From positions 15,122,501 to 15,186,500 of the forward strand of contig CP141146.1 of assembly GCA_035235625.1 (NCBI GenBank): DNA of 64,000 nucleotides, in the 5' to 3' direction. The notes below the pieces were generated by a model, which saw only the letters and a list, made by a program, of their open reading frames with translations, did not search any database and was not told where the DNA came from. Of this stretch, positions 48,529-61,299 are shown piece by piece. The DNA comes from Saururus chinensis (lineage: Eukaryota; Streptophyta; Magnoliopsida; Piperales; Saururaceae). Numbering within the stretch: position 1 is the stretch's first letter; every line of letters begins with the position of its first letter. Both the position numbers and the translations under genes were made by a program.

Positions 48529-49215
48529 CCTGTGACATCTCTCTTGTTGCCATAGTAGTGCTGACATGACCATGCTATTATTTTTTTGTTTGAGGCAGTG
48601 CTCCAAGGGCCTTGGCAGCACTACCAGTGGCTCCGACAGCATGCCAATAGCCATGATAGCGCTACCTTTGGCCATGGTAAGCCATGGTAGTACTGCCTAT
48701 GGCATCTCTCTCGTGGACATGTTAGTGTTACCATGTCCATGCAATTTTTTTTGTAAGGCAAAACCCCGATGGCCTTTGCAGCACTTCCGGTGGATCCAGC
48801 AACGTGACAGTGGCAAAGGCAGTGCCGCCTATGACCTTAGCAGCGCTGCTAGATCCATGGCAGCATTGCCTGTGGCATCTCTCTCATGGCCATGGCAGTG
48901 CTACCAGGGCCATGCAAAAAAAATTTTAGTGAACTAGTGCTCCAACGGCCCTGGCAGTACTGCCATTGGCTCCAACAATGTGCCACTAGACTAGGAGAGC
49001 TGCCTATGGCATCTCTTATTACAGTCATGGCCATGAAAGTTTTTTGTGAGGCACTACCTTGACAACCTTGGTAGCACTGCCACTCTAGCAGCATGCTAGT
49101 GGCCAAGGAAGTGCTACCTGGCCATGTCAATGCTGTTAGAACCATGCCAGCCCAACCTGTGACATCTCTCTTTTTGGCCATCGCACTGTTGCCATTGCCA
49201 TGCAATATTTTTTTA
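48529..49215 (+). repeat. tandem repeat, period about 143-173 bp, four to five copies
   Basis: The anchor CCTRTGGCATCTCTCT occurs at about 48529, 48696, 48869, 49013 and 49156. Each is followed by GGCCATG.CAGTGCTACC..CCATGCAA-TTTTTT and CTCCAA.GGCC.TGGCAG. The repeats are diverged and have no recognised coding; the open frames on both strands are by-products. Confidence 0.75.
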
Positions 49216-49586
49216 TTGTTTTGTGATGTGCATGTTGTTGCTCGATTTGTGATAGAACCTGTAGCATATTTTATGTCCCTAAACCTGAAGAAGTACCATT
49301 TATTCGTCCCGAGCTTGGCCACATATGCTCTTTGTAATAGAGGCAAAATTAGAAGCCATAGAATAACTGTAAAACACCTTGGGGCGGCAGCGAACCATGT
49401 CGAGCCCAGCCATAGGCCCATAGCCCACTTTGAGTGGGTCGAGCTGGCCTGTGCCTAGACCCACTTAGAGCCATCTCAGCGAGTGGGCCATGCTGGCCTA
49501 CTGGCATGGTTGGAAGGCCCAGCATAGCCCACAAGTACCCTAGGTGGACCTAAAGGCTAGGCCAGCCCCGCTGGCCTACCTATTTA

Positions 49587-50421
49587 TCTATATTTATAGT
49601 ATTATTAAAGTGAGAAGGGGGTGGATAATTTTGCCATACTATACCTATATTGCCCCTTTAAAGAAATTTTTAATTAATTTAGAATTTAAGAAACCTAAAA
49701 TATTACAATAATTTCTATGCCTATATTTTTTTAAAGAAACTATTAATTAATTTAGAATTTAAGAGACCTATAATATTATAATAATTTCTATGTATATATT
49801 GCTCTTTTAAAGAAACTTTAAATTAATTTAGAATTCAAGAGACCTAAAATATTACAACGATTTCTCCAATAAATACTTGATTGCTACATAAAAAAGATGA
49901 CATAGTCCTAATTGATTTAAAATTTATTAAAATGAGAAGGAAGGCATATATATATATATATATACTTATACTATTATTAAAGTGAAAATGGGGCAAAGAT
50001 TTTTGTCATAATATGCATGTATTGCCTTTTTAAAGAAACTCTTAATTTATTTAGAATTCAAGAGACCTAAACTATTACAATGATTTATCTAATAAGTATA
50101 GCCTTGTTGCCACATAAAAAAATATAAATTTTATAGTCCTAATTAGTTTAAGACTTATTAAAGTGAGAAGAAGAGCATATATTTTTATCATAGAAATCCT
50201 AAATTACCCCTATTCTATATACTATTATTAAAGCAAAAAGATGGTCGAGACTTTTATCATAAATGTCCCAAATTACCCTAATACACCAAAAATATTATTT
50301 ATAAACTTTTATTTATGAATCGGGTAAGAAAATTAAATTTAAAGCTCAATTGCATATGGTAATATAAGACTCTAAATCTATGGAGTGTAACACGTGCATT
50401 ATACACGTACACTTCTACTAG
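49587..50421 (+). mobile_element. non-autonomous Helitron, copy 2
   Basis: The 5' end is TCTATATTTATAGTATTATT preceded by A. The 3' end is CTAG followed by T, with the palindrome ACGTGCATTATACACGT just inside. The interior carries the same AATTTAGAATTCAAGAGACC units as copy 1. Two further 5'-end-like sequences (TATACTATTATTAAAG) lie near 49967 and 50215. No helicase gene is present. Confidence 0.8.
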
Positions 50422-51990
50422 TTTACTTAAAAAAATTACTCCTCGTACACTTGAAGATGTTGATTTTTAATGTGGAGAGGGGAAGTTGTCATTGTAGGGG
50501 GGAATAGCAGTTTTGTAATTAAAGCCCCCTTCAACTAAAAAATAAATAAATTACAAGCTGTCATTTTGGTGCAGGGCCTACCGAGCTATGGGCTTGGAAA
50601 CCTAGTTGAGACATAGGCAAGGCCCGCACCTTACGCCTCTAAAACCACCATTGATAGTCTTGTAAAAAAAGCTGCCAAAGACCTATTTCGGGTGGATTGT
50701 TTTTAGTTACGACGTGACTGGATTACCTTGCTCCACTCATCCTTTTCCTTATCGCACGTGTCAAGCAACTTCAGTGTGTACACAATGTAACTGAATATTA
50801 GGATTATGAGGGGTCAATCATAAAAATAATTTACATATATTGTAACATAATAAATAGATGTAAAATAATTTTTGTGTTATTTGAGAAAGTTAGAATTGGA
50901 AAGACAGAATTGTGGCATTATAAGACACATGTCCAAAACCATACAAACTTTACAAAAATTACTAATTGATTATTAAAATAATAAAATTATAAAAGAATTT
51001 CTTTCTAATTAATCTCTCTAACTTGGGTCATGATATTCTTAAATAATAAGGTTGAGGTCAGGTTGTGTGGGTAAATACCAACCCGACCCTACTTTTAAAA
51101 TGAATAAAATTTGAAACCCTTACCCTATTTTTAATCTAGTTGGGTCAATGCGGGTTCATGGAAGGGCGTATCGGTTGATACGGCACCGTATCGACCGATA
51201 TGTATCCGTATCGGTTGAGACCGATACGTACCCATATCGGTTGAGATCGATAAGGGTACGGGGGGTGGTATGCCCCCCACACCGAATCACGATGCGTATC
51301 GATAATGTATTAAAAAATTATTTTTTTAATTAATTTTTTTTTTGAAAAAAAATTTAGAAACAAAAATATAATTCAAACCCAACTTCTTTAAAAGTTTATA
51401 TTTTTGTTAGATTAAAAATAATATTTTTAAAGTTATATGAGATGAATACGGGTAGGTCCATGTAATTTACATAATTATTATTTTTATTTATAGTACTCCA
51501 CAAATATACATTTATTTAAACATATAACTTAGGATCATATTAAATATATTATTTATTTTTAAAATAAACTAATTTTAGAGTACTTAATATTGGAAAGAAT
51601 GAGCAATAATTTGTATGGGACGGAGAACATAATAGTAGATGGTTCTAAATAAACTAATTTTAGAATACCCATATCGGTTGATACGGTATTCTACGGTCTT
51701 ATTATGCTCTAAAAGAAGTATTATAATGATATATTATTAGTTATAATATTTTTTTATGTTTATAAAATGGTTTATACCCGTTTCGGTGCGTACCAAACAT
51801 ATCATCAATATATACCCATATTCATAATCATTGATACTCTCAACCGTATTGATACGGCCTTCTATATGTGGGTTCAGCAAATTAAGCTCGGGCAAGTATT
51901 TGAGTCGGTTGAATTTCCCAACCCTAATCAGGAGAGCCGGATTGCATGCAGTTGTGAATCGGCTGGTCTTGACTTTTGTTTAATGAATCC
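50422..51990. other. intergenic, with GTATCGGTTGA-type short repeats
   Basis: Around 51155-51265 and 51665-51700 (with a weaker echo at 51780-51860), CCGTATCGGTTGAKACGGTAC-like words occur in both orientations. This suggests a small degraded element. A match to a Stowaway end (GGGACGGAG at 51618) has no clear partner. Otherwise AT-rich. Confidence 0.4.
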
Positions 51991-51991
51991 A

Positions 51992-52140
51992 ATATAGGAT
52001 AACCTGTAACCGTACGATAAAACTTTGCCAGTATATAGGATAACCTGTAACCGTATGATAAATCTTTGCCAGTATATAGGATACCTTGTAACCGTATGAT
52101 AAAACTTTGCCAGTCCAACTGTAACCGTATGATATACTTC
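51992..52140. repeat. 41-bp tandem repeat, about 3.5 copies
   Basis: Units starting TATAGGATAACCTGTAACCG and ending ACTTTGCCAGTA recur at 51992, 52033 and 52074, with a partial fourth. Confidence 0.9.
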
Positions 52141-52184
52141 GCCACTGAGATTGGACTCATACGAATCCTCACCTTTATCTTAAT

Positions 52185-52510
52185 CCGAGAAGGGTCCATG
52201 CATACCGTCCCACCCAAGTGATATAAATCTATATACTGATTATCTTTATCTGAATCGAAGGGCTCCATGCATACGGTCCCCCCCAAGTGATATACATCTA
52301 TATACTGATATATAAATCCGAAGAAGGGCTCCATGCATACCGTCCCACCCAAGTGATATACATCTATATACTGATTCATCTTTATCTTAGTCCCAAGAAG
52401 GGTTCCATGCATACCGTCCCACCTAAGTGATATACATTTATATACTCATACAACTCTTCATCTTTATCTTAATCCGGTTCCATGCATAGCCTCTCACCTA
52501 GGTGATCTAT
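52185..52510. repeat. 66-74-bp tandem repeat, about five copies
   Basis: Units contain GAAGGGCTCCATGCATACC, GTCCCACCCAAGTGATATAC and TATATACTGATT. TCCATGCAT begins at 52195, 52264, 52330 and 52404, and a fifth, diverged copy (TTCCATGCATAGC) follows near 52478. The block lies 290-620 bp upstream of the beta-galactosidase start codon. Confidence 0.9.
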
Positions 52511-52516
52511 ATAAGA
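52508..52516 (+). promoter_or_regulatory. possible TATA box of the beta-galactosidase gene
   Basis: CTATATAAG lies just after the tandem repeats and about 285 bp before the ATG. The distance implies a long leader, so the assignment is weak. Confidence 0.3.
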
Positions 52517-52800
52517 TTGAATTAACTACGGAAGCCAGAGTAGTGCTTCGGCTGGGTTGAGCATTGCCTCTTTCTCAAAGAAGGTGGCAAGCAGGGAGAG
52601 GCAACCGGTACTATACAACATCCTCATTTTTCCTTTCAATTTAGTAGCTGAAAGTGTTTTTTTTTCCGGCAGAAGGCTTGCACCAGAACTCGGCTATCTG
52701 ATCTTCTATGCCCGGACGCTTGCTTCCTTTAGTTTCTTCCTGACATCCTTTCTTTCATGATTTGTCAGATTCGTTGAGAGCCTTTGTGATTGAGAACACC

Positions 52801-55800
52801 ATGGGCTTCAAAGTTTGGAGTTTGTTATTGCTGGCAGTGACGTTAATTTCTTACTCAGTAGCCACGGAGGTTTCGTACGATGGGAGAGCCATTACGATTA
52901 ATGGGGACCGGAGGGTTTTAATTTCTGGCTCTATTCATTATCCACGCAGCACACCAGAGGTAAACTTTTTGTTCTTAATTATGTTTAGGAAGATACGTGT
53001 TTTGGTGTGAAAGTGTTTAATGTGACCTTTTCGTTGATTTAGATATCATTTTTTTAGTTTTTATTTGTTGATCATGGGACCATATGTGGGAGATATATAT
53101 GACTTTTTGCTTCTTAGTTTTGGCCTAACTGTGTGTGAAGTGTGAAGTACATGATTAAATAAAATTCAATCTTTATTCTTTCGGCACATTTTCGCACTTC
53201 TTTTTGTTATGATTAATCTAATTGTTTGTTTTTGTTCATGATAGTGTTGATGTTGTCCGGTTTTATGTATTTATTTTGCAAGAAGCCATGTCTAGTTATT
53301 GTACCCTTCTCTCATACATGTTGTATGTGATCTGTTAGTGTTGGTCACGTTTCGGTTAAGCCACTAACCTTCATCCCTAATACTCCAAAAATATCGTAGG
53401 TGATCTGATCATTATTAAATAAATGCCTCCTTTCATTTTTCAATATTAATTGTACTTTCACTACATAAAATCAGGTATTTTAATTTTATTTTGCCGAGAT
53501 TAGTCTCTAAATTTCAAGTATTCTATGTGTTTGTGTTTTTTATATAAGGAAATAATTTATATATTAAGATAATATATGACAATAATTTTTATTTGTTATT
53601 TTAAGTTAATTAATATACAAATAAGTAGAAACCCCTTTGTTGAAACAAATCAACATAGTAGATTTCTAATAAGTAATGTATTAATGCCCCCAGCCTATAT
53701 ATTTGTAGGATGTGGGTCCCACTAAGTTGGATAGACCTTTTAGTCTATTCATAATTGGCTCATCAGATACACTCGAATAAGGATTTAGTGAGGTTTGATA
53801 AATCGATTACTTATCCATTGAGTTGAACCAGGCTTTAAGTATGAAAAATTAAATTTACTATAAAAAAACTTGATTAGAGAAGAAAATTCGGGATTAGGAA
53901 AAAAAATACATTGATCAAAATTTGACAAATTAAGGGATAAGCATCTCAACTTGACTAAATGCCTTGGCCAAATTTACATGACTTAAAAAGAGTTAGGACT
54001 TAGGTCGACTTGGCTGAAAAAATTTAAAACTCGTTGCCCCTAGTTAGTTCACTTGGAACTATACATATATGCCAGTATAGATATAGAATAAGAAATTAAC
54101 TAGGTCGTCCTATATAATATCATATATGATCTAACAAATATTTTCTTTTAATTGTCTTACTTTCGCATATTTTCCATTGAGTCTTGGTACGAACTAAAAC
54201 AACGATTCTCTAGTCCAATTTATAGTATAGTCTAGTTTTCTAGCAGTTGTTTATGAGTGGTTATTATGTCTTTTTGTTTAAAATGTATTGATTTGCTGAT
54301 TAATGTTATTTTTATATGTTTATCTCTAGATGTGGCCCGACCTAATTCAAAAGGCAAAAGATGGTGGTCTTGATGCAATTGAGACATATGTATTCTGGGA
54401 TGTCCATGAGCCCCAACGTAGACAGGTTCTAAAACACTTTTAGCAAGATACTAGATATTTGTTAGCATATTAATAAATATAGATGTGTTTTGCCTCATAT
54501 CTTGAGTTTCTAGGACTAATACTTTTAATCCTTAAATTTTTTATCTTACTAGTATAATTTTGAAGGCCGGTATGACATAGTCCGGTTTTTGAAGACTATA
54601 CAAGAAGTTGGACTCTATGCAGTTCTCCGCATAGGCCCTTATGTTTGTGCAGAGTGGAATTATGGGTATTCTTTTTTTTTTTCTTATTTTATTTTTAAAA
54701 ATATATAGGCATATATGCTCCTTATTATATGTCTAGTTTTAATTATTTTTTTCATTTTTAGAGGACTACCTGTTTGGTTACATCAGATGCCTGGGATTAA
54801 ACTTAGAACTGATAATGAAATCTTCAAGGTATTTATTACCACCAGCTAATTTAATATCTATGACATGCTTTGTCACAAAAATGCCTTTACAACATATATA
54901 TCATTTTTTGTGTGCCCTTGATTTGGATGTATGGCATGTGACCTAATGTATATTCCTTAAATCTTCTTTCAATAGACTGAAATGCGCAACTTTACAACAC
55001 TTATTGTGGAGATGTTGAAGCAAGAGAAACTATTGGCACCACAAGGAGGACCCATCATTATCACTCAAGTATGCATTTCTTATACTCATTCAATTAAAGT
55101 TTAAAATAGCATGTAATATTTTATGTGTTAATCTTGTCTTTCAAAAATATAAGTAGAGTGATTTTGTAGATTGAGAATGAATATGGAAATGTAATGGACA
55201 AGTATGGAGAAGCAGGCAAGAGATACATCCAATGGTGTGCAAATTTGGCTGAGTCATTTAAGATTGGCATTCCTTGGGTGATGTGTCAACAATCAGATGC
55301 CCCAGTGCCAATGGTTAAGTATCCATCATCCTTCAAGCTTCCTTCACCTTACATTACAATATTTATTATTTTTATTTTATGTTTTTTCTTCATGTGTAGA
55401 TCAATACGTGTAATGGATATTATTGTGACAATTTTACACCAACTAATCCCAATACTCCAAAAATGTGGACTGAGAACTGGGTTGGATGGTTAGTCAATGT
55501 CAACCATATTATCTTTTACTAGTTTGTTTATGTTATTAATTATTATTTTCAAATTGATCATATCATGGATTTTTAGGTTTAAGGCATGGGGTGCTGATAA
55601 CAATGACCCTCATAGAACTGCAGAAGATATAGCCTTTGCAGTCGCAAGGTTCTACCAAACTGGAGGAACTTTCCAAAACTATTACATGGTTTGTATTTTA
55701 TATCTCATGGGCTTTTCCAAAATATTAAAAATAATATATTTTAGTTTTATTGGCTTGGTACATGAATATTTATTTTTGTTGCACTGTTCTTTTAGTATCA

Positions 55801-58223
55801 TGGTGGTACCAATTTTGGTCGTTCAACTGGTGGACCGTACATTACAACAACATATGATTATGATGCTCCTCTTGATGAATATGGTAATAAGTTTATCATT
55901 GCTTTTCATCAATATATGGACTTCATATGTAGTGATATTGTTTTAACCATCATATGAACTTTTAGGTAATTTGAGGCAACCAAAATATGGTCACTTAAAG
56001 CAACTCCATCTTGTTCTTAAGTCAATGGAGAAGATTCTTACCCATGGGGATGTTTCAACCACTGTATATGGAAACGGGGTTAACGTGAGTTTTAAGTTAC
56101 CATTATTATATCAAGTTATATACAAATACATTGTTTATCACTTACAATTTTTTTGTGTACTATGAAGGCAACAATTTATCAAAACAATGGAACCTCAGGA
56201 TGTTTTTTGAGCAACACAAATGAAACTATTGATGCAACCATCTCTTTTCAAGGAAAGAACTACTTTTTGCCTGCATGGTCGGTTAGTATTCTCCCTGATT
56301 GCAGTGAAGAAGTCTACAACACTGCAAAGGTATCATTTTATCATTAATATGATTGTCATTTATTATCTTTAATTCTATGTGTCTTGTTAAAAAATTTTCT
56401 GTAGTTGTTGATATCAAATTAAAACTTTTTTGCGTAGGTTACAACTCAAACATCTTTGACAGTGCAAAAGCCTAGCACAATTGAAGGTGAGAAAGAAAGT
56501 TTGAATTGGGTATGGAGGCCAGAAAATATAAAGGCTGAATTAAGAGCAAAAGGCACTTTTACTGCATCCAGACTTCTAGATCAACTTTCAGCTACCGGTG
56601 ATGCTAGTGATTATCTGTGGTACATGACGAGGTAATTATGCATACCTTATTACTACTGGTAATATGGTTCAAATGTTATTGAACTCTATGTAACAATCTT
56701 TATTCATTTTGTAGGGTATATTTTAATAAAAAGGATCCTTCATATAGTAAGAATATGATCTTAAGGGTGAACACAACAGGAGACGGTCTTCATGTTTTCT
56801 TCAATGGAAAACTAGTTGGTTAGTTGACTCTAAATTAGCATACTTGTTTCTATCCTTAACCAATTTTATAAAACAATTGAGCAAAATTCTAATATCAGTT
56901 TATTCAAAATTTCTCAATTAGGGTCGCAATATGCTACATACAATAACTTCCAGTACGTGCTTGAAGTTCCAGTAGAAGTGAAAGATGGTTCAAACTACAT
57001 TGCCTTGCTTAGTGCCACTGTTGGCTTAAAGGTTTTTTTCATGCCTCCATGAATTTCTATTTTTAATATCTCCCAAATATTAATATATGACGCTCATATG
57101 TTTTATTTTTTGGGCTTTAATAGAACTATGGACCCTTCTATGATTTGGTTCCTACTGGAATTGTTGGAGGTCCTGTGCAACTTATAGGAAAGGGAAATGT
57201 GACCATTGATTTATCATCAAACAAGTGGACTTATAAGGTAATTAATTTTTAATATATATTTTTAAAAATATTATTTGGTTTAATATTTTTAGGTATTCAT
57301 AATTGCATTGTCATTTACAGGTTGGCCTAAAGAGTGAACAAGATGGGCTGGTTTCGGGCAAATATGACACTAATTTCAAATGGAACTCTCAAACTTTACC
57401 TATCAATAGAATGTTGACTTGGTACAAGGTATGCATGGTTTTATATATATTATCTTCATATATTTGCATGGTATCTAATTGTGTGTGATCTTGATATACT
57501 GAAATACTATACTATGTTACTTTACTAGACAACATTTAAGGCTCCTCTAGGTCAAGAACCAGTAGTTGTTGATTTTCAAGGACTTGGGAAAGGTGAAGCT
57601 TGGGTAAATGGTCAGAGCATTGGACGATATTGGACTCATTACGCATCCCCAATTACGGGTTGTCCCAAACCTTGTGATTATAAAGGGGCCTACAGCCCAG
57701 AGAAATGTGCAACTGGCTGTGGCCAACCTTCTCAAAGATGGTTAGTGCAAGCCTAGCCTATCAATTTACTTTTTCATCTTACTCCACTACATACATGTTT
57801 CAAATTTGTAGACTAAAACACTAAACATTTTGTAGGTATCATATTCCTCGATCATTTCTTGAGGCAGATGACAACACATTGACATTGTTTGAAGAGATCG
57901 GAGGCAATCCTTCTGACATTTCCTTTCATACTGTTACCACTGGAACAATATGTGCATCTATCCCTGAAGGAAAGAATTTGGAATTATCATGTCCCAATAG
58001 TCAGAGCATCTCGGAAATTCTATTTGCAAGCTATGGAGATGCACAAGGTGATTGTGGATCTTTTGGAATGGGGACTTGTGGGTCTAAGGCTGCTCTTTCA
58101 ATAGTGCGAGATGCATGCATTGGTAAATCAAGTTGTTCAATTGAAGTTTCAGATGCAAAGTTGGGTCCAAGCAGTTGCACATCTAATGTTGCAAAGAAGT
58201 TGGTTGTGCAAGCTCTTTGTTAG
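52801..58223 (+). CDS. BGAL: beta-galactosidase, GH35, secreted, with C-terminal SUEL lectin domain (18 exons)
   Basis: Exons 52801-52959, 54330-54425, 54553-54665, 54762-54828, 54976-55068, 55170-55313, 55400-55488, 55577-55688, 55796-55883, 55966-56084, 56168-56329, 56438-56631, 56715-56818, 56922-57031, 57124-57237, 57321-57428, 57529-57740 and 57836-58223 join without a stop into 823 aa. All introns are GT..AG. A signal peptide ([20 protein letters not shown]) precedes the GH35 domain. The acid/base Glu is in QIENEYG (about E180) and the nucleophile in MWTENWVGW (about E249). [13 protein letters not shown] and YHGGTNFGR are also present. Cysteine-rich residues 734-823 form the SUEL/rhamnose-binding-lectin-like domain. 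Such enzymes release galactose from cell-wall polysaccharides in the apoplast; the closest type is the Arabidopsis BGAL7/BGAL15 clade as recalled. The gene appears intact. Confidence 0.96.
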
Positions 58224-60379
58224 TTTCTAAGTATAACTTAGTATTAGGAATGCTTATTTCTGATTAAGTAGAATTAGGTGAGGCTTCAATATTTTAATTG
58301 GACAACTTATTTGAAGTAGATTAATAGGAATTTAATTATGTGGGATTCAATAGCTCACATGAAACTTCTTCTAGTTCTTTTCCTAGAAAAATCATAGGTG
58401 GATCATACTACTAGATTTCTTAATGTGAGAATTTTAATGTTTATTTAGTTAATTGCCATTTTTTTTAATTGCACTATCATCTTTTCTTGTATTTGGTCTC
58501 ACATGCAACATCTATACGGTAAACAAAACTTTGATGCCTGCCTATAGTATGTTTTCTCTAAATTCTTGCCGTGGGTAGTATAATGGGGAGGAGCATCCTT
58601 CAACCCATCGAAGATATGCCATATATAACAGCAAGAAAGCGAGGTTCTACATAAAATAACAGTAAGAAAGCTTGGTATCCTTCAACACCAGATTTTTGGA
58701 TACCACGTACAGGTAACCCAATTCGCTTCTCCTACTCCATTCAAGCCAGATTCCTTTGCCCGGAAAGCCCAAGGTTTTGATCATGTATCCTTGTAAACCC
58801 ACCTTGAAAGACAGTTTTTCTTTATGAAATTCTTAAATTAGAGTAGTTTTTATATAAAATTCTTGTACATCATAACATCTATAGAAAATTTACATACATC
58901 ATAAACTCAAGAACATTGCCAAGGAGTCTCCTTTGGGGTTAGTATCGTTGTCTACTTCAATTTTCTTAAATTCATTCACCAACAAATTCTTGGCTTAATC
59001 TCTTTTTTCAGCCCCTTAAGTGAGAGGCCGCCTTGAGTATAATGGAGATGCTATGGACTAACAATGAAATTTTACTCTAGATGAATACACATCTCTCAGT
59101 AGGATCATAAATAAGGAGTAATGTTAACAATGCTCACAGCATGTTAGCAGCAGTGTGTTGCACCATGCATGTGGCCACGCATGCAGTCCATGCATCACTC
59201 CAAACATTCCTATATGCACCTTAAAGATCATTTCATAAATAACGCTTTCTCACGTGACTAGTTGGAGTTCTTAATGTCATCAGACACATTCGAAGATGAG
59301 AAAAAATACAGAGGAAATGAAATCATCCTTACTTGACGCGGGATATGATAACAGCATTGCGACAATCAACAAAAATTTATAAATAGGACCAAAAATATCA
59401 AAACCATAATATGTCAGGGAAAAAGTCAAATAAATTTCTAGTTCGTAGATTGTACGAAATCATGGTATGAAATTGCTAAAAGAAGAAAGAGCATGTACTA
59501 AAAGCTACTAGAGAGGCTAGATAAAATTTCTAAGGTCAACACCTTTCCAAAGCAAATTATGCACCCCAAAATGGTTGATCTGTCACCTCTCTGTATTGCT
59601 AGCTAGCAAGGACCTTTAAGCACAAGTGGTGTAGGTTTCTCCAAATTACCAAAATCAAATGTTTAATATCATACTAGCTGTTGAATCCTGTTGAAATATG
59701 AATTAACTATATGGTAATGCATTTCTTGACAACTTAGTCCATTTGGAAACAATGTTATCTAACACAGTATCTGAGTTGAGAGGTCTAGGAAGTCCTTGTT
59801 CAACTTGATCGACGCATATTTAGCCCCCATATGTGTTTCCCTTAGTTATGTCCATGTCGACAACTTGGAATTTATGGAAGATTTTTTACTACCAGCAGAA
59901 AAAGTGACAAAAATGTCACTAGTTGAGGTGCAGGAAAATGAGTTCCCTTCCTCATCGAAATTTCTTTAACCACCGTTCTCACTCCACCTCTCTTTCTCCT
60001 TCGCGTCTGCCAGCCGTGGCCAGGCACAATCACGGCAACAGCGTCTAGCGATTGTGGCCAGGCAACCACATGTGGTGGCCGCTGCCAAGGTGAGCACTTC
60101 TAGCCTGAAGCCTGGCCATGGTAGAAAAGGCTATAGCTTGGCCAAATCACAGCCTTTCAAGCCGCCCCCGGCCACGGCCAAACACACGCTGGCCATCATG
60201 GCCATAATTTTTTCTGAAAAAATTTAAATAAATCAGGAATTAAGAAGCCTAAAGCTAAGGATATTCTCTTCAAAAAATGAAAAAAATTATGCCCTTAAAG
60301 GAAAGGTCTAAAATACCTTGAAGTGATTAACAAATAAATACATGTCAATGGACCCAACACCAATTTCCTCTTAACCTAT
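58224..60379. other. intergenic, nothing recognised
   Basis: Downstream of the beta-galactosidase stop. The first few hundred bases should contain its 3' UTR. A GC-richer patch at 59950-60200 (repeated GGCCA words) has no credible gene. Confidence 0.5.
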
Positions 60380-60903
60380 TCGGCATAAATATGATTTCAT
60401 TAAATTCGTTTCACTTTTTTAATGAAAATTCATTCTTTCTATATGTTTGGAATTATCGCAAGAGAGAGATATTAATCCTAGGCACGAAGGAATAAAATAT
60501 AGAGGGATTAGGTTTACATGTAGCCATTAGAGCTTGAACAAAGTTGTATCCCCTTTCGTAAAGTTTTTCCTCCGCTTTAGTGAAACTTTTCCTCTACTAA
60601 CCTTCTGCAACTCTACATAATATGTTTTTAGCTAAGAACTTAACTGGGAATAATTCTTACTTAAGGCACCGAATTAAGATGACTAATGGTATATTTATAA
60701 TTAAATTAGGATATTATTGTTAAGAACCCTAGAATCCTGACCATCCATCTAGAGGTCAAGCAATGATCTAGATTTACTAGTAAAATCATAAATTAATGGT
60801 TACATGACTTATGCTCATTACCCTGACAATTTTGAAAGCCCAAAACGTGTGTCAATTGAGACAGTTGGGTCACCTTCTACTTTAATTTAAAACAAGCGCA
60901 ACA
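60380..60903 (-). mobile_element. putative 3' LTR of the Ty1/copia remnant
   Basis: On the minus strand, AAGTGGGAGA (polypurine tract, about 60904-60920) is followed by TGTTGCGCTTGTTTT, the typical start of a copia LTR, at 60903. The outer end was not fixed; 60380 is an estimate. Confidence 0.5.
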
Positions 60904-61299
60904 TTCTCCCACTTAGCACAACTTCTCCATTGAAATAAAATCTCCCATTTGGCACAACTTCTCAATTAAGCCATGGAAATAAAATTTCCCACTTGGCTCA
61001 ATTAAACTACATTTGATAAAAAAATATTTTATTTAAAAAATGCCCTAGTGGTAATGGGAAAAGTTGAAATAGCCTTCATAAGTACATACTATTTTGTAAA
61101 AAACAATACTATTTGAACTTGATGTGGCAATTTTATACTCATACAAAATTTCATAATTGCACGAATCAGGGCGGTTATGTCCTCATATAAGAATATTCTC
61201 TTTCATGTATCACAATGCAACAAATCCACTCTGTTTGAGTGCTATATGTAGAAAAAATATATAAATATGATCAACAAGTGGATCAACAACCAGTAGCTC

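Noticed and set aside
48849-49458. Long open frames on both strands around the tandem repeats
   Set aside because: They overlap the 143-173-bp repeat on both strands with no splice structure or recognised domain.
51924-52412. 162-codon minus-strand open frame with repeated YIDVYHLGGTVCMEP
   Set aside because: It lies wholly on the tandem repeats. Unit lengths (69, 66 and 74) do not all keep phase, and it has no start context or homology.
52762-52800. Upstream extension of the beta-galactosidase frame
   Set aside because: It would need a TTG start. The ATG at 52801 directly precedes a clear signal peptide.
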